DNA of 64,000 bases from Closterium sp. NIES-65 (GCA_948144175.1 CANXME010000309.1:868001-932000), one strand, 5' to 3'; counted from the stretch's first letter, positions 22,290 through 34,233 are shown. The notes: generated from the letters alone by a model not told the origin. Numbers and translations are program-made.

Positions 22290-22600
22290 GACTGCCGCGC
22301 CACTGGCCATTTCGTCCATGGCGATTTCGCCACTGGTGCAAATGGCCATTTCGCCACAGACGCGCGCCACTGGCGCAAGTGGCGATTTCGCCACACCCTC
22401 GCGCCAGTGGCGCAAGTGGCGATTTTGCCACACGCGCGCGCCAGTGGCCCACGTGGCGATTTCGCCACACACGCGCGCCAGTGGCGCAAGTGGCGATTTC
22501 GCCAGACACGCGCGCCACTGGCGCAAGTGACGATTTCGTCACTAGCGCACGCAAATGGCGCACGTGGCGATTTCGTCACTGATGCGCCAGTGGCCGTTGC
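22290..22600. repeat. 37-bp doubly palindromic satellite
   Basis: About 8 units of period 37 bp contain GTGGCGATTTCGCCAC (a hairpin with 7-bp arms) and GCGCCAGTGGCGC (near palindromic). Each unit can therefore fold twice. No coding sign. Confidence 0.9.
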
Positions 22601-23099
22601 TTCATGCGCACTTCTTTCTCAGTTGCGCGTACGCCAAGTGCATCGCGGGCGCAATGCTGTACCCTCCGCAGTTGACGCACGCAGTAGCTAATGTATAACT
22701 ACGCTGCTGCAGCACTTGTCCTAGCGTTGCCTCTGTGCTTCTAGAGTGAGAATTAAGAAAAATTGAGAACGGAACTGGTTGGACGAGAATGAAGCAGAAC
22801 TGAAAAGTTCCGAAATGAAGACGTGGGTGGAGGCCAAATGGCCTCCAACCCTCGTTATGTACTCGGGAAGAGGCATTCGCAGTTGCCTTGCTTCACTACA
22901 GTCAGCTGCGCTTTCACAATCTTTATTTTTAGAAAGTGTTTCACACTTTCAAAAAATGTCATGTCTATACATGTCCCTCTGTTTTTTTCTTCGCACTTTA
23001 TCACCGCGTCTCGCCCCTCATTACTCTTACACTCTCCCCCCCTGCCGCAGAGTGGGACATCTCCTTCATCTCTTCCGTTCTCGGCCTCTTGGTAAATAC

Positions 23100-23234
23100 T
23101 GATAAGAAGTGAACGAGAGAAATGAGTGAACTATGAACGAAGTGAGTACAAATAGGAAACCCTAACTGGGTTGTACCCCCTATGGGATACCCCACTATAG
23201 CCTACATAAATGAGTAAGCTATAATGTTCTGACA
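23100..23234 (-). repeat. 3' LTR of Copia-B
   Basis: A 135-bp repeat, TGATAAG to TTCTGACA. Preceded by the target duplication AATAC. Confidence 0.93.
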
Positions 23235-26200
23235 CACCCCCATAGGCAAAGTGGGGGAGAACAAGGGGTCACAAGACCAGTCAAGTAAAGCAAAGCAAAG
23301 CTCAGGGTGGATCACAAAGTCACCACACATTCCGAGCACAAGTTCAAAAAAAGGCCAGAAGGCCAGTTCATATGCAAGATCATATATAAAGATATACAAG
23401 AGTCAAGCAAGTAAGAGCAAGAGTATATATAGGTGAAGGTACAAGCAAGGTCAAGAAGTGAGCAAGTGAGGCAAGACAGACACAAGACCCAACTGCATGC
23501 AACAACGCTGATGATCACAAGGCGCAAGTGCCTTAGTGAAGACATCAGCAGTGTTGGCCTCAGAGGCCACGTACGCAAGTCGTAACTATCCACGCTGCTG
23601 CAGCTCACGAGCAAGAAAGTAGCGGAGGGCAATGTGCTTCGTTCTGTGCTCCAGTCGCTGCTCTCGACACAAGGCCAGCATGGCCTTGTTGTCTACGTAC
23701 AGGACTGGAGGAGAACGAGGCTGCTCTCCAAGGTCGGTCAGCAGGTAGGTGAGCCAGCGTAACTCCTGTGCAGCCATAGCCCCAGCGTAGATCTCAGCCT
23801 CACAACTGGAGCCCAGAACAGAAGACGAGCGAGTAGCCCGCCACGAAACAGAGCCGGAACCAAGGCTGAAGGTGCAACCCTGTGACGACCGCTGCGTAGC
23901 CTGGTCGTCAGCCCAGGAAGCGTCTGCGTGCCCAGTGAGGACCACTGGACTGCGCCCTCCAAGCACTAGCCCCATGCCCGACGTACTGCACAAGTAACGC
24001 AACACCCTCTTCGCTGCAGCCATGTGCTCTGGTCGGTGTCTCCCAGGAGCAACATAGCGTGCTAGAATGCTAAGAGGGTATGCAAGGTCAGGACGTGTGC
24101 AGGTCATCAGGTACATGAGGCAGCCAACAAGCTCTGCAAACGGGCCACTCGACTCTGCGGACTCATCCGAAGGCAGAGCTGAGAGCGAGTGGCGAGTAGG
24201 CAGAGGAGTGGCCTGAGGCGAGGAGTACGTGAAGCCGAAGCGCTGAAGGACCTGCTGCACCATGTGTGACTGAGTCAGGGTAATGGTGCGGCGCGCTCTG
24301 TCCCGGGTGATCTGCAAGCCAAAATAGCTACGCAGTTCACCCAGGTCAGTGCACGTATGTCTCTTCTGCAGCTCGGACTTCACGTAGGCGAGTCCAGCAG
24401 TGTCAGCTGTGGCAAAGACCAAGTCGTCGACGTACACGAGGATGTAGAACGGCGGCAGAGAGGTGTCGGTGCGCAGAAACAGCGACGGGTCGGCAGTAGA
24501 CGGAGCAAACCCAAGAGTCGCGAGCGTAGTCCTCAGTGTGTCGTGCCACTCACGTGGCGCCTGGCGGAGACCGTAGACTGGACGCCGGAGACTCCACTGG
24601 GTACCAGGAGGGAAAGACCCAGTGAAGCCAGGTGGGCGGCGCAGCCAGATCTCCTCGTGCAGACTGCCCTGCAAGAAAGCTGTGCTGAAGTCGAGAGAGT
24701 GCAGCTCGTAGTCACGGTGAGCAGCAACGTGCAGCAGAACCCGAAGAGTGGTCATCTTCGGGGTGGGGGAGAAGGTCTGAAAGTAGTCAACCCCCTGCCG
24801 CTGACTGGAGCCACGAGCCACGTAACGCGCCTTGAAGACAGGCGGAGAACCCGGCGGCCGCTTCACCCTGAAAATCCACATGCCACTGACGATGTTCGCC
24901 CCAGGAGGGGGGACAGCGTCGACGTAGGTGCCTGTGGACTTCCAGGAAGCCATCTCTGCATCCATAGCTGCCTGCCACTGAGAGGAGTAGGGACCCTCTA
25001 TCGCCTCCGCGTAAGAGCGCGGAGTCGGGATGTCTGGTGCATCCGGGTCTCCCTCAGGGGCTAGCAGTACAGACGCGAGATGGGGTGAAGCGGCGGCCAG
25101 ACACTGGAACTCCTCCTGCCTGTCCTCAAGGACGTCCGTGCCGAGGGCACACTCACCCCCGACGGACGGAGGACAGGCAGACTCAGACTCAGCGACAAGA
25201 CTGGCAGCGTAGTCTAGACGACAGCGCGCAGCAAAGTCGACAAGCTCAGTGACAAGGGCAGACGCAGCAGACGACTCGAAGGAAGGGTCAGTGACAGCAG
25301 TAGCAAGGAGACGCGTGACAGTAGGACTGGCAGCACGAAGTGAGTCCGACTCCGGGTCGGCAAGAGCAGGAAGAGAGGAAGCAGGAGGAGAAGGCAAAGG
25401 GGCACGCAGAGGAGCAGTGGACGGACGCAGTGACATCCGGTGCGTGCCAGGAACAGGAGGAGGACGCTGACGCGACCCGCGACCACTAGCGCGCTCAGTA
25501 CGAACAGGCGACGCAGGACGAGACGCAGGCTCACGACGCTCAGTAAGACCTCCAGTCGGACCAGCGTAGGCAGAAGGAGCAGGCAAAGGGGAGGCAGGCT
25601 GTAGCTGTGGCTGTGACCGGACAGGCTGCGGACCCTCTAAGGGAGGAGGAGAAAGTGGAAGACCAAGAACCTGCTGCAGGAGCGGAACGAAGTACGGTCG
25701 GGGCCGCGCGGCGACGCCAGAAACAGCAGGAACAGCACCAGCACCCTCGGCAGGAGCACCCACTCCAGTAGCACCTCTAGCAGCACCACCAGAAGCTCCA
25801 GAACCTCCAGCAGCAGCACCAGGAGCACTGTCAGTCAGACCGCCAGCAGCAGGCTCAGCGCCAACACCCTCAGTAGCACCAGCTCCAGGAGAACTCGCAG
25901 ACCCAGCAGCTCCAGCACCCACAGGACGAGCACCGCCGGGACGCGCGGCAGCAGTGCCCTCTGCAGCCGAAGAACCACCAGCACCAGCAGCACGCCTCCA
26001 GCGCCTGGCAAACCACTCACGCAGCTCCTGTGGGGAGAGTGGCTCCCGGCGAGACGAAGCACCCCCAGGCTCAGCACCCCCAGGCTCAGCACCCCTAGGC
26101 ACAGCACTCCCAGGCACAGCACCCCCAGGCTCGGCACCTCCAGGCTCAGCACCCCCAGGCACAGCACCCCCAGGCTCAGCACCTCCAGGCTCAGCACCCC

Positions 26201-29200
26201 CAGGCTCAGCACCCCCAGACTCAACACCCCCAGACTCCGCACCCCCAGGCTCAGCTCCCGCAGCAGCACCAGAGTCACCAGTGACCTCGACAGGCTCGAC
26301 CGCGTCAACCTGGGACACACCTGAAGGGGCAGGACCCTGAGGGGGGAGGGGGACTACCGGGGGGGGACCTGGTACCAAGAAGAGCGGGGGTGGGGGGAGG
26401 GACGGAGTGCGGTAGGGGAAGAGGCGGTAGTAGGGTACCGACTCGTCGAACGTGACGTCCTGGGAGGACAGAACACGTCGAGAGGAGGGGTGGTAGAATT
26501 GCCACCCAGGGGCGTCGGGGGGGAACCCTAGGAAGACGCAGGGAGCAGCGGGAGGGGACAGCTTGTCCGCAGACAAGTCGCGGACAAACGCCCGAGATCC
26601 CCAGACCCGGAACGCCGACGCATCGCCAACCTTCCCCGTCCACAGCAGGGCTGGGGAGGTCTCCGGCCTGGAGACCCTGGGGTGGAGGTTGATCTGATGC
26701 GCTGCGTACCTGACCGCAAACGGCCACAGAAAATGGGGGGCAGCCGCATGCATCATGGACGTACGGGCGACGTCCATGACCATGCCAATGCGGCGCTCAG
26801 CAATCCCATTTTGCTGTGGAGAGTCCGGAAGCGTGAAGGACTGGCGGATGCCTCGCGCCCGACAGTAGGCACGTAGAAGGCCAGAGGAGAACTCTCCGCC
26901 TTTGTCAGAGTGCAGACGCAACACAGGAAAGTCGGAGCCAAAGCTCTGCCTGAGCTGAAGACGAGCTGTGCGGATCCAGTCGATCAGCACCTTAGTAACA
27001 TCACCCTTGCTGCGCAAGGGGAAGACTGTGGTGTAACGCGAGTAGTCGTCAACAACGAGCAGGAAGTAGCGCTCCTGACCCTGTCCACGGACGCGGGCTG
27101 GGCCCCACACGTCCATGTGAAGTGTCTGCAGCGGGGCCTCTGTCGGAGGAAACTGGGAGGAGTGAGGGGCAGCACGCTGGCGCCCCTCGACACAGGGGAC
27201 AGAGGCGGGGCCAGGGCCCTGAGGAAGGGGAGGTAGAGACCGGGGGAGACCAGACACAAGAAGACGGGAGGCCATGCCTCTGAGCCGAAGCAGAGAGGGG
27301 TGGCCAAGGCGGTGGTGCCAGAGGAGGGTCTCGTGAGACAGACGACGACACGAACAGGGGGAAGACTCAGGACCAGACCTGGACGTTGCGGCAAACACCT
27401 GACCAGACGAAGGGACCCTACCAGACTCAGTACCTGGAGGAGAAGTCGTGGTCAGTGTGTACAGGCTCGACCCTGGCCGACGTGTAAACGTAGCCAGGTG
27501 GCGTCCCGTGCTAGCCTCCGTGCAGTGGGTCACCCGCTGACGAGCAGGAGTGAACTGGTGGACACCCGCATCCTGTAGGTCAGCACCACTCACCAGGTTC
27601 GTCGAGAACGAGGGGAGGTAGAGACCAGACAGGGTGCCAGAGGGGGCCGCCGGACACGGAAGTACCGTGGAGAAGCGAGACAGAACAGGCCCCCCAGAGG
27701 GGTCAGCCAGGGACACCGCAACCGGCCGACTCAGCGGCGTGAGAGTAGTGCGGTCCCGAAAGAAGGAGCGAGACGCTCCAGAGTCAAGTGTGAAGGTGTG
27801 AGAGGCCGAAGCCGACACAGTACCTGAGAGGGCAGACTCACCAGCACCTGAGAGCACAGACGCACTGGCACCTAGAGCAGCAGCCTCACTAGTACCTGAC
27901 GCAGCAGTACCAATGCCCGGGTCGGGCGGGAAACACCGGTAACAGTCATCCTCATCACTACCAGTCACAACATACATAGCAGAAAGAATAGCATCAAAGT
28001 CAAGATCATAAATGGCTACACCAGCCCTAGACAGATCTCAGCGGCCTCCGGAAACTGCTGACGCCAGGCGTCGGTCAGGCGGCCAAAGCAGCGGCGGGCT
28101 GTGTGGGTGCCTCCACACCTCTCCCCCGCACGGTCGCCGGTGCGAAGAACGTAGGGGCAGGGACCAAACGCACCACCACGCTGACGCTGCAAGTACCACT
28201 CACGGAGCTGCTGAGGGGCGGGGACGGTGCGAGAGCGCTGCTGATGCTGCTGCTGCTGCTGCTGGCGCTGACCACCCCCAGAGCTGCTGCGCTGGGACGC
28301 GACACTCCGACCCCCGCCGCCACCGCCACTCCCGCCTCCACCACCGCCCCCGTCTCCACCGCCACCGCCCCCACTGGTACCCTCGCCCCCGCCTCCTCCG
28401 CTACCGCCTCCGCCGCCACCTCCGCCTCCACCGCCTCCACCAGTACCTCCACTCCCGCCACCACCTCCACCGCCACCCCCACTCCCCCCGCCACCCCCAC
28501 CTCCTCCGCCACTGCCTCCTCTAGCTCCACCCGCTCCCTTGCCCCCCTTGCCCTTGCCAGAGCGGCGTCTACCGCTGGGGGCAGACGCCGCACCGACCGA
28601 CTCAAAACCAGCGAGGTCGGCCGCAGCGGCTGAGGCGACAGAGGGCAGCAGGGGGGAAGGAGAACACCCCTCAAAGATGGGGGTGCGAGGGTCACCCCGA
28701 GAGGCCCCTACAGCGACTATGCTCTTCTCAGCCGCTAGCAGGGACTCCTCAAGGAGGTCGACAGTGAGGGTGGTGGGACAGACAGAGAGAAACTGGTCCC
28801 TAACGACACGAAGGGACTCAGGGAGACGGGTGACAAGAAAGTAGAGAGTGATGTACATGGGAGGAGGGTTGGCGGCGCGGAACTCAGCAGGAAGGGCAGC
28901 GCGGTAGCGAGCGTCACTAGCGCGGAGGTGGGTAATGAGGTCAGCGACAGTGGGAAAGGCAGCGAGGTCAGGGAAGAGAAAAGGTAGCATGAGGCGGCTC
29001 AGCGTAGCGGAGGAAGGGGAGGAGTAGCGTGCAACTACAGCGTCGTACAAGGCCTGAGCGGTCTTGCACTGACTAAAGTGGGCACGCTCGGAGGAAGGGA
29101 GGTGGCGACGCACAGCAAGACGTGCAGCAGCATCGCGGGTCGCCCACTTGGAGCGAACGGCGGAATCAGCATCAGGAGGAGGGGCAGGGACAGCGCGAGA

Positions 29201-29425
29201 GACAAAGTCAAAGAGAGAGACCTCATCGACCGCATCACACAGTAAGTACAGCTGCAGGTCCTCAATCCAGACTGCAAAGTCAATGGCTCTACCCTCAGCG
29301 TCAAAAGCTAGGACATTGGGGGTGGCCATGACAGCAGCTGACAGTCTCACCGGGCAGGAAGAGTCGGGTAGGTCAGCGGCGCAGGTACACAGCCCAGGAG
29401 CAGCAGTAGCCCGACAGGAGTAGGA

Positions 29426-30199
29426 GTGCAGCTCCTCTGGCGGCTCGGGCAGCTCGGGCGGCTCGGGCGGCTCGGGCGACTCGGGCGGCGCGGGCGGCTC
29501 GGGCGGCTCGGGCGGCTCGGGCGGCTCGGGTGGCTAGGGCGGCGCGGGCGGCCCGGGCGGCTTGGGCGGCTCAGGCGGCTCGGGCGGCGGCACGGGCGGC
29601 TGGGGCGGCTCGGTGGCGGCTCACGGGCGGCTAGGACGGCGCGCGGGGAGCTCACGGGCGGCTGGGCGGGCGGCGTCGGCGGCTCACGGGCGACGGCAGC
29701 GGCAGCGGCGTCGGCGGCTCACGGGTGGCGTCGGCGGCGTCGGCGGCTCACGGGCGGCGTCGGCGGCGTCGGCTGCTCACGGGCGGCGTCGGTAGCTCAC
29801 TGGCGGGCTGAAGGCCCACGGGTGGGCGGTTCGCGGGCAGCGCCGGCTCACGGGCGGGCGGCGTGACGGGCGGGCGGCGGGACGGGCGGCGGCGTCACGG
29901 GGGGGGGGGGGGGCGACGTGACGGGCGGCGGCGTCACGGGCGGCGGCGTCACGGGCGGCGGTTCACGGGCGGCTGCGTCACGGGCGGCGCTCACGGGCGG
30001 CGGCGCACGGGCGGCGCTAAAGGGTGGCGCGACGGGCGGCGGCTCACGGGCGGCGCTACGGGCGGCGGCTCACGGGCGGCGCTACGGGCGGCCGTACGGG
30101 CGGCGCTACTGGCTGCGCAAAGGGCGGCACGAACGGGCAGCCGCACGGGCGGCGCTGACGGGCGGCGCTAACGGGCGGCGCTAACGGGCGGCTCGAAAG
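29426..30199. repeat. GC-rich leader repeat of Copia-B
   Basis: Low-complexity sequence built of GGCTCGGGC and CACGGGCGGCG words fills the stretch between the nested element and Gag. Long reading frames on the plus strand here (GRLGRLG and similar) are by-products of the repeat. Confidence 0.85.
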
Positions 30200-31698
30200 T
30201 GTCAGAATATTATCTTATTGTTCTAGCCTGTAGTGGGGTGCTCTATAGCGAGTACAACCCTTCTAGGGTTTGCTATTTGTATCCTCATTCTTGCTAGTTC
30301 AATCCTCTTTCTTTCTTCAAACTTTGACATGCTATCAGAGCAGGTCGATCCCCTTGGATCGATCCTGTGGGTGTGTCCCCACCTTGCTTCCGCTGCTACT
30401 TTTTCCTCCCGCCGTGCGCCCCGAGGCGCGCGGCGGTTTTCTGCCCACCGTGCGCCCCGAGGCGCGCGGCGGTTCATTACCCGCTGTGCGCCCCGTGGCG
30501 TGCGGCGGGCTTCTCCTCTACGTCGCGGCCCGTCGCCGCCCGTGCGCATGCCCGGCTCGGCCCCGCCCTTCGTCGCGGACCCGCCCCGGCCCGTCGCCGC
30601 CCGTGCGCGTGCCCGGCTCGGCCCCGCCCTTCGTCGCGGACCCGCCCCGGCCCGTCGCCGCCCGTGCGCCTGCCCGTCGCGGCCCCGCCCTACGTCGCGG
30701 CCCCGCCCTATGTCGCGGCCCCGCCCCTCGAAGCGGCCCCGCCTTACGTCGCGGCCCCGCCCCGCTCGTCGCGGCCCCGCCCCTTGTCGCGGCCCCGCCC
30801 TCCAACCAGGCTCGTGGTGGGCCCCTTTCACCACACCGCCTCCCCCCCCCCCCCCCCCTGCCATTTCCCGTCGCCCGTCGCGGCTCCTTCGGGGGCCGCA
30901 AGCGGCCCCCTCAGGTCGCCACGACGGACGACGGGAGGGGCGAGCTGTGGGGTGGCGGGTATGGGGGTGGTCGGTGTGCCTTCCTCCCTTTCTCCTCCTC
31001 CTCCTTCGTCTCCCACTGCTGCAGCTGTCGCTGAGGGGGGTGGTTGTGTGGGAGACTGGGTTTAGGGTTTAAGGGGGGTGCGTGGGAGTAGAGCTAGTGG
31101 TGTAGCAGTGGGTGTGTATCAGGGGGGTGGGACTGTGTGCGGGAGGATGAGCGGAGGTTGCCAGTTTGTCGTCAGCAGCACCTGTAGTCCGGGGCGCTGT
31201 CCCGGTAGCCCAGTCGTAGCCAGCTGTGCCAGCCGCCCGTGGGTCCGTTGCCCGTCCGCCGCTATTTGAGCCGCGGGGCCTGTTACTCCTGTAGTCCGGG
31301 CGCTGTCCGGTAGCCGCTGAGCCAGTCTGCCTCCTGTTGCCCGTGTGTCTGCAGCTTCAGCCGTCGCCTCCTGTCTCCTCTCCCCTCACTCTCCCTCCTC
31401 CTCCTCACTTGCCCGTTGTGACTACCACTAGCTTTGCTTATAATTGTGAACTCTAAACTATTTCTTCTTGAACTTGTGCTCAGAATGTGTGGTGACATTG
31501 TGATCCACCCTGAGCTTGTTTTGCTTTGCCTGCTCTGCTGATTACACCCCACTTTGGCTATGGGGGTGTGTCAGAATATTATCTTATTGTTCTAGCCTGT
31601 AGTGGGGTGCTCTATAGCGAGTACAACCCTTCTAGGGTTTGCTATTTGTATCCTCATTCTTGCTAGTTCAATCCTCTTTCTTTCTTCAAACTTTGACA
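30200..31698 (+). mobile_element. Nested non-coding LTR element (TRIM/LARD-like)
   Basis: LTRs of 130 bp (30200-30329, 31569-31698) look identical and are flanked by GAAAG duplications (30195-30199, 31699-31703). A primer-site-like TGCTATCAGAGCAGG follows the left LTR, and a purine tract (GGCTATGGGGGTGTG) precedes the right one. The ~1.24-kb interior has GC-rich CGTCGCGGCCCCGCCC repeats and no recognisable gag or pol. It would depend on proteins from a relative. Its LTRs and the last ~80 bp of its interior resemble those of Copia-B and Copia-C. It inserted into Copia-B's leader in the opposite orientation, after Copia-B had arrived. Confidence 0.9.
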
Positions 31699-31811
31699 GA
31701 AAGGGCGGGCGCTAGGGCGGGCGCTAGGGCGGGCGCCAGGGCAGAAAAAAAAAAAGTTTTAGGTGGTGGGCCCGAAGCACAGTTCCCACAGGGGAACCTG
31801 CTCTGATTCCA

Positions 31812-31946
31812 TGATAAGAAGTGAACGAGAGAAATGAGTGAACTATGAATGAAGTGAGTACAAATAGGAAACCCTAACTGGGTTGTACCCCCTATGGGAT
31901 ACCCCACTATAGCCTACATAAATGAGTAAGCTATAATGTTCTGACA
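31812..31946 (-). repeat. 5' LTR of Copia-B
   Basis: Matches 23100-23234 with about one difference. Followed by AATAC. The primer site lies immediately inside it. Confidence 0.93.
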
Positions 31947-32016
31947 AATACATGCTAGATATGATTTTGTTTTCTCACCACACATTTTTGTATACTACGC
32001 TCGTTCAAACAGATGG

Positions 32017-32041
32017 TTTTTTTTTTTTTTTTTTTTTTTTG
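32017..32041. repeat. Poly-T tract in MLO-B intron 10
   Basis: A run of about 25 T lies just downstream of Copia-B. No element boundary could be assigned to it. Confidence 0.7.
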
Positions 32042-32765
32042 CAAATTAATCTAACTATTAAATGCCTACCTTTTCATTACTTCATATCAATCTACCGTGT
32101 GTAGCATTCACATATTTGCGTATGTATTTGTTACTGTATATATGTCCAAAGATCGTGCTGGCAGTGGGAACGAAGCTGGAGTACATCGTATCGCTGCTGG
32201 CTTTAGAGAGTGCGCATGTGACTGGAGACTGCGAGGGCGACCACTTAAAGCCCCGAGGCTCGCTCTTCTGGTTCAAGCGACCCTCCTTCATGCTGGGGTT
32301 ACTGCACTTCGCTCTCTTCGTTATAAGCAACTCTCGAGTTACTGAATTTCTGAGTTTCATTTGGAATAGGAATAGGCGTGAACCTGCTTGTAGTGTTATT
32401 TTTTCTGAGTTTTTCCGTTTCAGTCCCCACCGTTCTTACTGGCCCTGCTGCATTATGCTATGCACTCTTTGTTGCTCCGAGCATTCTTTTCCTCTGGCTT
32501 GACCTTTGCATGGCAGTCGTTTGCTGCTCGTATACTGAGCCTTATCTGGCATTCATCGAATAGGCATGTACTGAACACTCTGGCTTGAAATCTGTCTCCT
32601 TCAAAAGCTGTTTTTTGATTCGCCTCTTCTCACTTTGAACCCTTTTCTTTCCCACGCAGAGCTCCTACATGATTGGCAACCTTGTCGTTTACTATGTGAG
32701 TAACACCACCGTAGCAACCACCATAAGGTAGAAAGGAGCTGTCCCTGTCCTTTCCCACGCAGAGC

Positions 32766-33010
32766 TCCTACATGATGTCACTGTACCATTGTCACTACCA
32801 TTGTCACTGTACCATTGTCACTACCATTGGCACTGTACCATTGTCACTACCATTGTCACTGTACCATCGTCACTACCATTGTCACTGTACCATTGTCACT
32901 ATACCATTGTCACTATATCATTGTCACTGTACCATTGTCACTGTACCATTGTCACTGTACCATTGTCACTGTACCATTGTCACTGTACCATTGTCACTGT
33001 ACCATTGTGG
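32766..33010. repeat. 14-bp minisatellite in MLO-B intron 12
   Basis: About 17 units of CTGTACCATTGTCA follow a second, truncated copy of the exon-12 start (CGCAGAGCTCCTACATGAT at about 32757). The array begins where that exon copy is cut. Confidence 0.85.
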
Positions 33011-33484
33011 CATTGTCACGCACATTGACACCCACTGTGCTTCTGGTACAAGATCAGCGACTTTGCGTCTACGATGTGAGTAGCACCCCGACGGTGACCA
33101 CAAGGGAGAAAGGATTTGCTTCCAAGGCACAAGTATCATGTTCATCCTCAAGGTCTCAAGGTCACAAGAACTTGACTCAAATTTAAAGGGTACGCAGTCA
33201 GTGCCCTGGTTCCAAATTCATCCTCAAGGTCTCAAGCGCTTCATCCTCTAAGTCCTTCCCTTCACTCCCCTTCCCTCCCCTGCCCAAACCAGTATCTAGC
33301 TGTGAACCAGGCGCAGTGCAAGACCTACTCCGCCTGGCTGCCATGGCTCAAGTTCATATTCGGCATCGCCACTCTACTAATCTGCAGTCTCAGCACGCTC
33401 CCGCTATACGCCCTCCTAACCCACGTGAGTTCGCTTTTAGTGCCCTTGGTGTGCACATGCTGACTTGACACCATGTTCGATATG

Positions 33485-33665
33485 GGGTGGCATCGCCACT
33501 GTACTCATCTGCAGCCTCAGCGCGCTGCCGCTATATGCCCTCCTAACCCACGTGAGTATGAGGTTTCAAGACATGCACACTTGAAACGAGTCTGTCCTTG
33601 GGATTGCCACCCTGCTCATCTGTAGCCTCAGCACGCTGCCGCTAATGCCCTCCTTACTCAAGTGA
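33485..33665 (+). repeat. Partial copies of MLO-B exon 13 end
   Basis: Two further copies of the exon end coding for ICSLSALPLYALLTH lie downstream of the full exon (33293-33424); the first carries a CACGTGAGT donor. They match the copies at 6531-6720 of MLO-A, including the intervening GAGGTTTCAAGACATG word. Confidence 0.82.
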
Positions 33666-34233
33666 GTCGGCTTTTAGTGCAACCTTGGAGTGCAATCGTT
33701 GGCTTGACTTGACACAATGCTGTGATTTGGGTTGGATAACCACTGTACTTCCAGCACGCTGCTCCTATACTCTGTAAGTGCACCCACCCACCCACATTCC
33801 CCATCTGTTTGTGTTGTGCAGATGCGAGGCACACCCAGCCAAGGAGGCAAGGCAAGCACTTGCTCCCGAGGTGCTGCATATTCTTATCCATCCACTGATA
33901 AGTGCACCCCTCCCACATTCTCCAATTGTTTGTGTTGTGCAAATGGGAGGCAAACCCAGCCACTCGGATGAAGGGCGTAAGCAAGAGAAACTAGCGGCTT
34001 TTTTCACTGCACAGTTGAAAAAAATTAAGGAGCACAGATCCAAGGAGGACATACCGTACAAGCATAGAGTGCTTGAAACTCCTCACTCTCTCGAGACTTC
34101 CCCCAGTCCACCACTTCCTCTCGGCTCTCCACCAGCTCACCCCGTTTCTCCCCTCCCCTCACTCAGCCCATGTGCCTTTCTCGTTCCCCCCGCCCCAGCC
34201 CACCTGCTACTACCGTATGGCCCCTCCCTCTAG

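Larger units (their letters stand above)
19448..22962. repeat. Composite repeat block in MLO-B intron 9
   Basis: A 58-bp segment (19448-19505, again 19739-19796) and an apparently identical 172-bp segment (19569-19740, again 22791-22962) occur in the same order twice. The first pair is separated by about 63 bp and the second by about 3 kb. The 3-kb filler starts and ends without a gene and carries three different satellites. CATTCTCGTCCAAC in the short filler recurs inverted (GTTGGACGAGAATG) at the end of the long one. MLO-A's intron 9 is only 262 bp. Confidence 0.75.
23100..31946 (-). mobile_element. Copia-B, Ty1/copia LTR retrotransposon, host of a nested element
   Basis: The 135-bp LTRs (23100-23234, 31812-31946) differ at about one base and are flanked by AATAC duplications (23095-23099, 31947-31951), so the insertion is young. 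It sits in MLO-B intron 10, on the minus strand. Primer site TGGAATCAGAGCAGG abuts the 5' LTR. Parts: GC-rich repeat leader about 29.4-30.2 kb; Gag about 28.0-29.35 kb with Gly-rich runs and a wide-spaced Cys/His knuckle; protease LDSGASRSFF near 27.77 kb; integrase about 26.75-27.15 kb; a Pro/Gly/Ala linker with GGAEPGGAEP runs near 26.05-26.25 kb; reverse transcriptase with YVDDLVFAT near 24.43 kb; RNase H about 23.65-23.95 kb. It is nearly whole, with about one coding break, plus the nested insertion at 30200-31698. Confidence 0.93.
14304..34233 (+). pseudogene. MLO: MLO-family protein, copy B, degenerate
   Basis: All 14 MLO-A exons have counterparts: 14304-15379 (with an 860-bp satellite inside), 15523-15580, 15736-16151, 16416-16532, 16643-16712, 17259-17923, 18324-18398, 18713-18798, 19012-19061, 23051-23091, 32152-32322, 32660-32695, 33293-33424 and 33942-34233. 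Without the satellite, exon 1 is 216 bp and in phase. Several lesions argue against function. The satellite is not a multiple of three. TGG has become TAG at 17738-17740, in the acidic loop. The intron-11 donor reads ATAAGC where MLO-A has GTAAGC (32323). The exon-14 acceptor reads CAA where MLO-A has CAG. Intron 1 seems to use a GC donor (15380). The exon-3 loop is about 300 bp shorter than in MLO-A. Intron 9 holds satellites and intron 10 holds Copia-B. A regulatory or partly spliced transcript remains possible. Confidence 0.85.

Noticed and set aside
29426-30184. Plus-strand Gly/Arg-rich frames
   Set aside because: They read the GC-rich leader repeat of Copia-B on the wrong strand.
30223-31072. 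Four overlapping frames of 127-279 codons in the nested element
   Set aside because: GC-rich repeats keep stops rare on both strands; no gag, pol or host domain is visible.
32323-32660. AT-type minor (U12) intron for MLO-B intron 11
   Set aside because: The donor reads ATAAGC, not the ATATCC U12 consensus, and the 3' end is CAG. A point loss of the GT donor seen in MLO-A is simpler.
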